A DNA stretch of 6,475 nucleotides from Gammaproteobacteria bacterium (GTDB lineage Bacteria; Pseudomonadota; Gammaproteobacteria; GRL18), in contig DAOVUK010000195.1 in the NCBI GenBank assembly GCA_030632625.1, positions 1-6,475 of the forward strand, in the 5' to 3' direction. Positions within the stretch are counted from its first letter, which is position 1. Each line of letters starts with the position of its first letter. The notes below the pieces were generated by a model. The model ran no database searches. It was not told where the DNA came from and saw only the letters and a program-made list of their open reading frames with translations. Below, in pieces: positions 6,440 through 6,475 of the stretch. The position numbers and the translations under genes are program-made.

Positions 6440-6475
6440 CTGTGGTATTTCTTTTAATTCAGCATGCTCAGAAAG

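Overview
The window reads as chromosomal DNA of a moderately AT-rich gammaproteobacterium. I base this on the transporter/histidine-kinase architecture, the zinc-finger family and the EAL protein type, all common in that class; I cannot name a genus. All four genes lie on the minus strand, so they are read from right to left. Every sizeable plus-strand open frame is a shadow of one of them.

Right to left: (1) 6439-4094 encodes an exported-sensor c-di-GMP protein. It has a signal peptide, a periplasmic ABC-type substrate-binding-like domain, one membrane helix, a GGDEF domain whose motif has decayed to AGNQF, and an EAL domain with its expected catalytic residues. It is predicted to be a phosphodiesterase. 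(2) 4093-3738 is a 356-base gap without a gene. It holds a strong hairpin just past the EAL stop, two small adjacent inverted repeats and a very AT-rich leader. (3) 3737-3006 encodes a 243-residue soluble protein with an N-terminal Cys4 zinc finger of the DUF3330/TRASH-like type and a helical, TPR-like remainder. (4) 3005-2952 is a short gap with a perfect 17-bp palindrome inside a good sigma70-like promoter. (5) 2951-2754 encodes a 65-residue protein with two membrane helices. (6) 2736-1 encodes the first 912 residues of a sodium:solute symporter-histidine kinase hybrid (13 membrane helices, a STAC-like linker, PAS, HisKA). It is cut by the window edge just before its ATP-binding domain.

The small membrane gene and the symporter-kinase gene are 17 bp apart and almost certainly form one transcription unit. 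A response regulator is a likely next gene beyond position 1, but that is inference. The window therefore holds two signalling outputs: a transporter-like sensor feeding a two-component phosphorelay, and a periplasmic ligand sensor feeding c-di-GMP breakdown. Between them lies an uncharacterised zinc-finger/TPR protein that could be an adaptor. Nothing in the sequence proves the systems are linked. I see no rRNA, tRNA, CRISPR, intact insertion sequence or phage gene.
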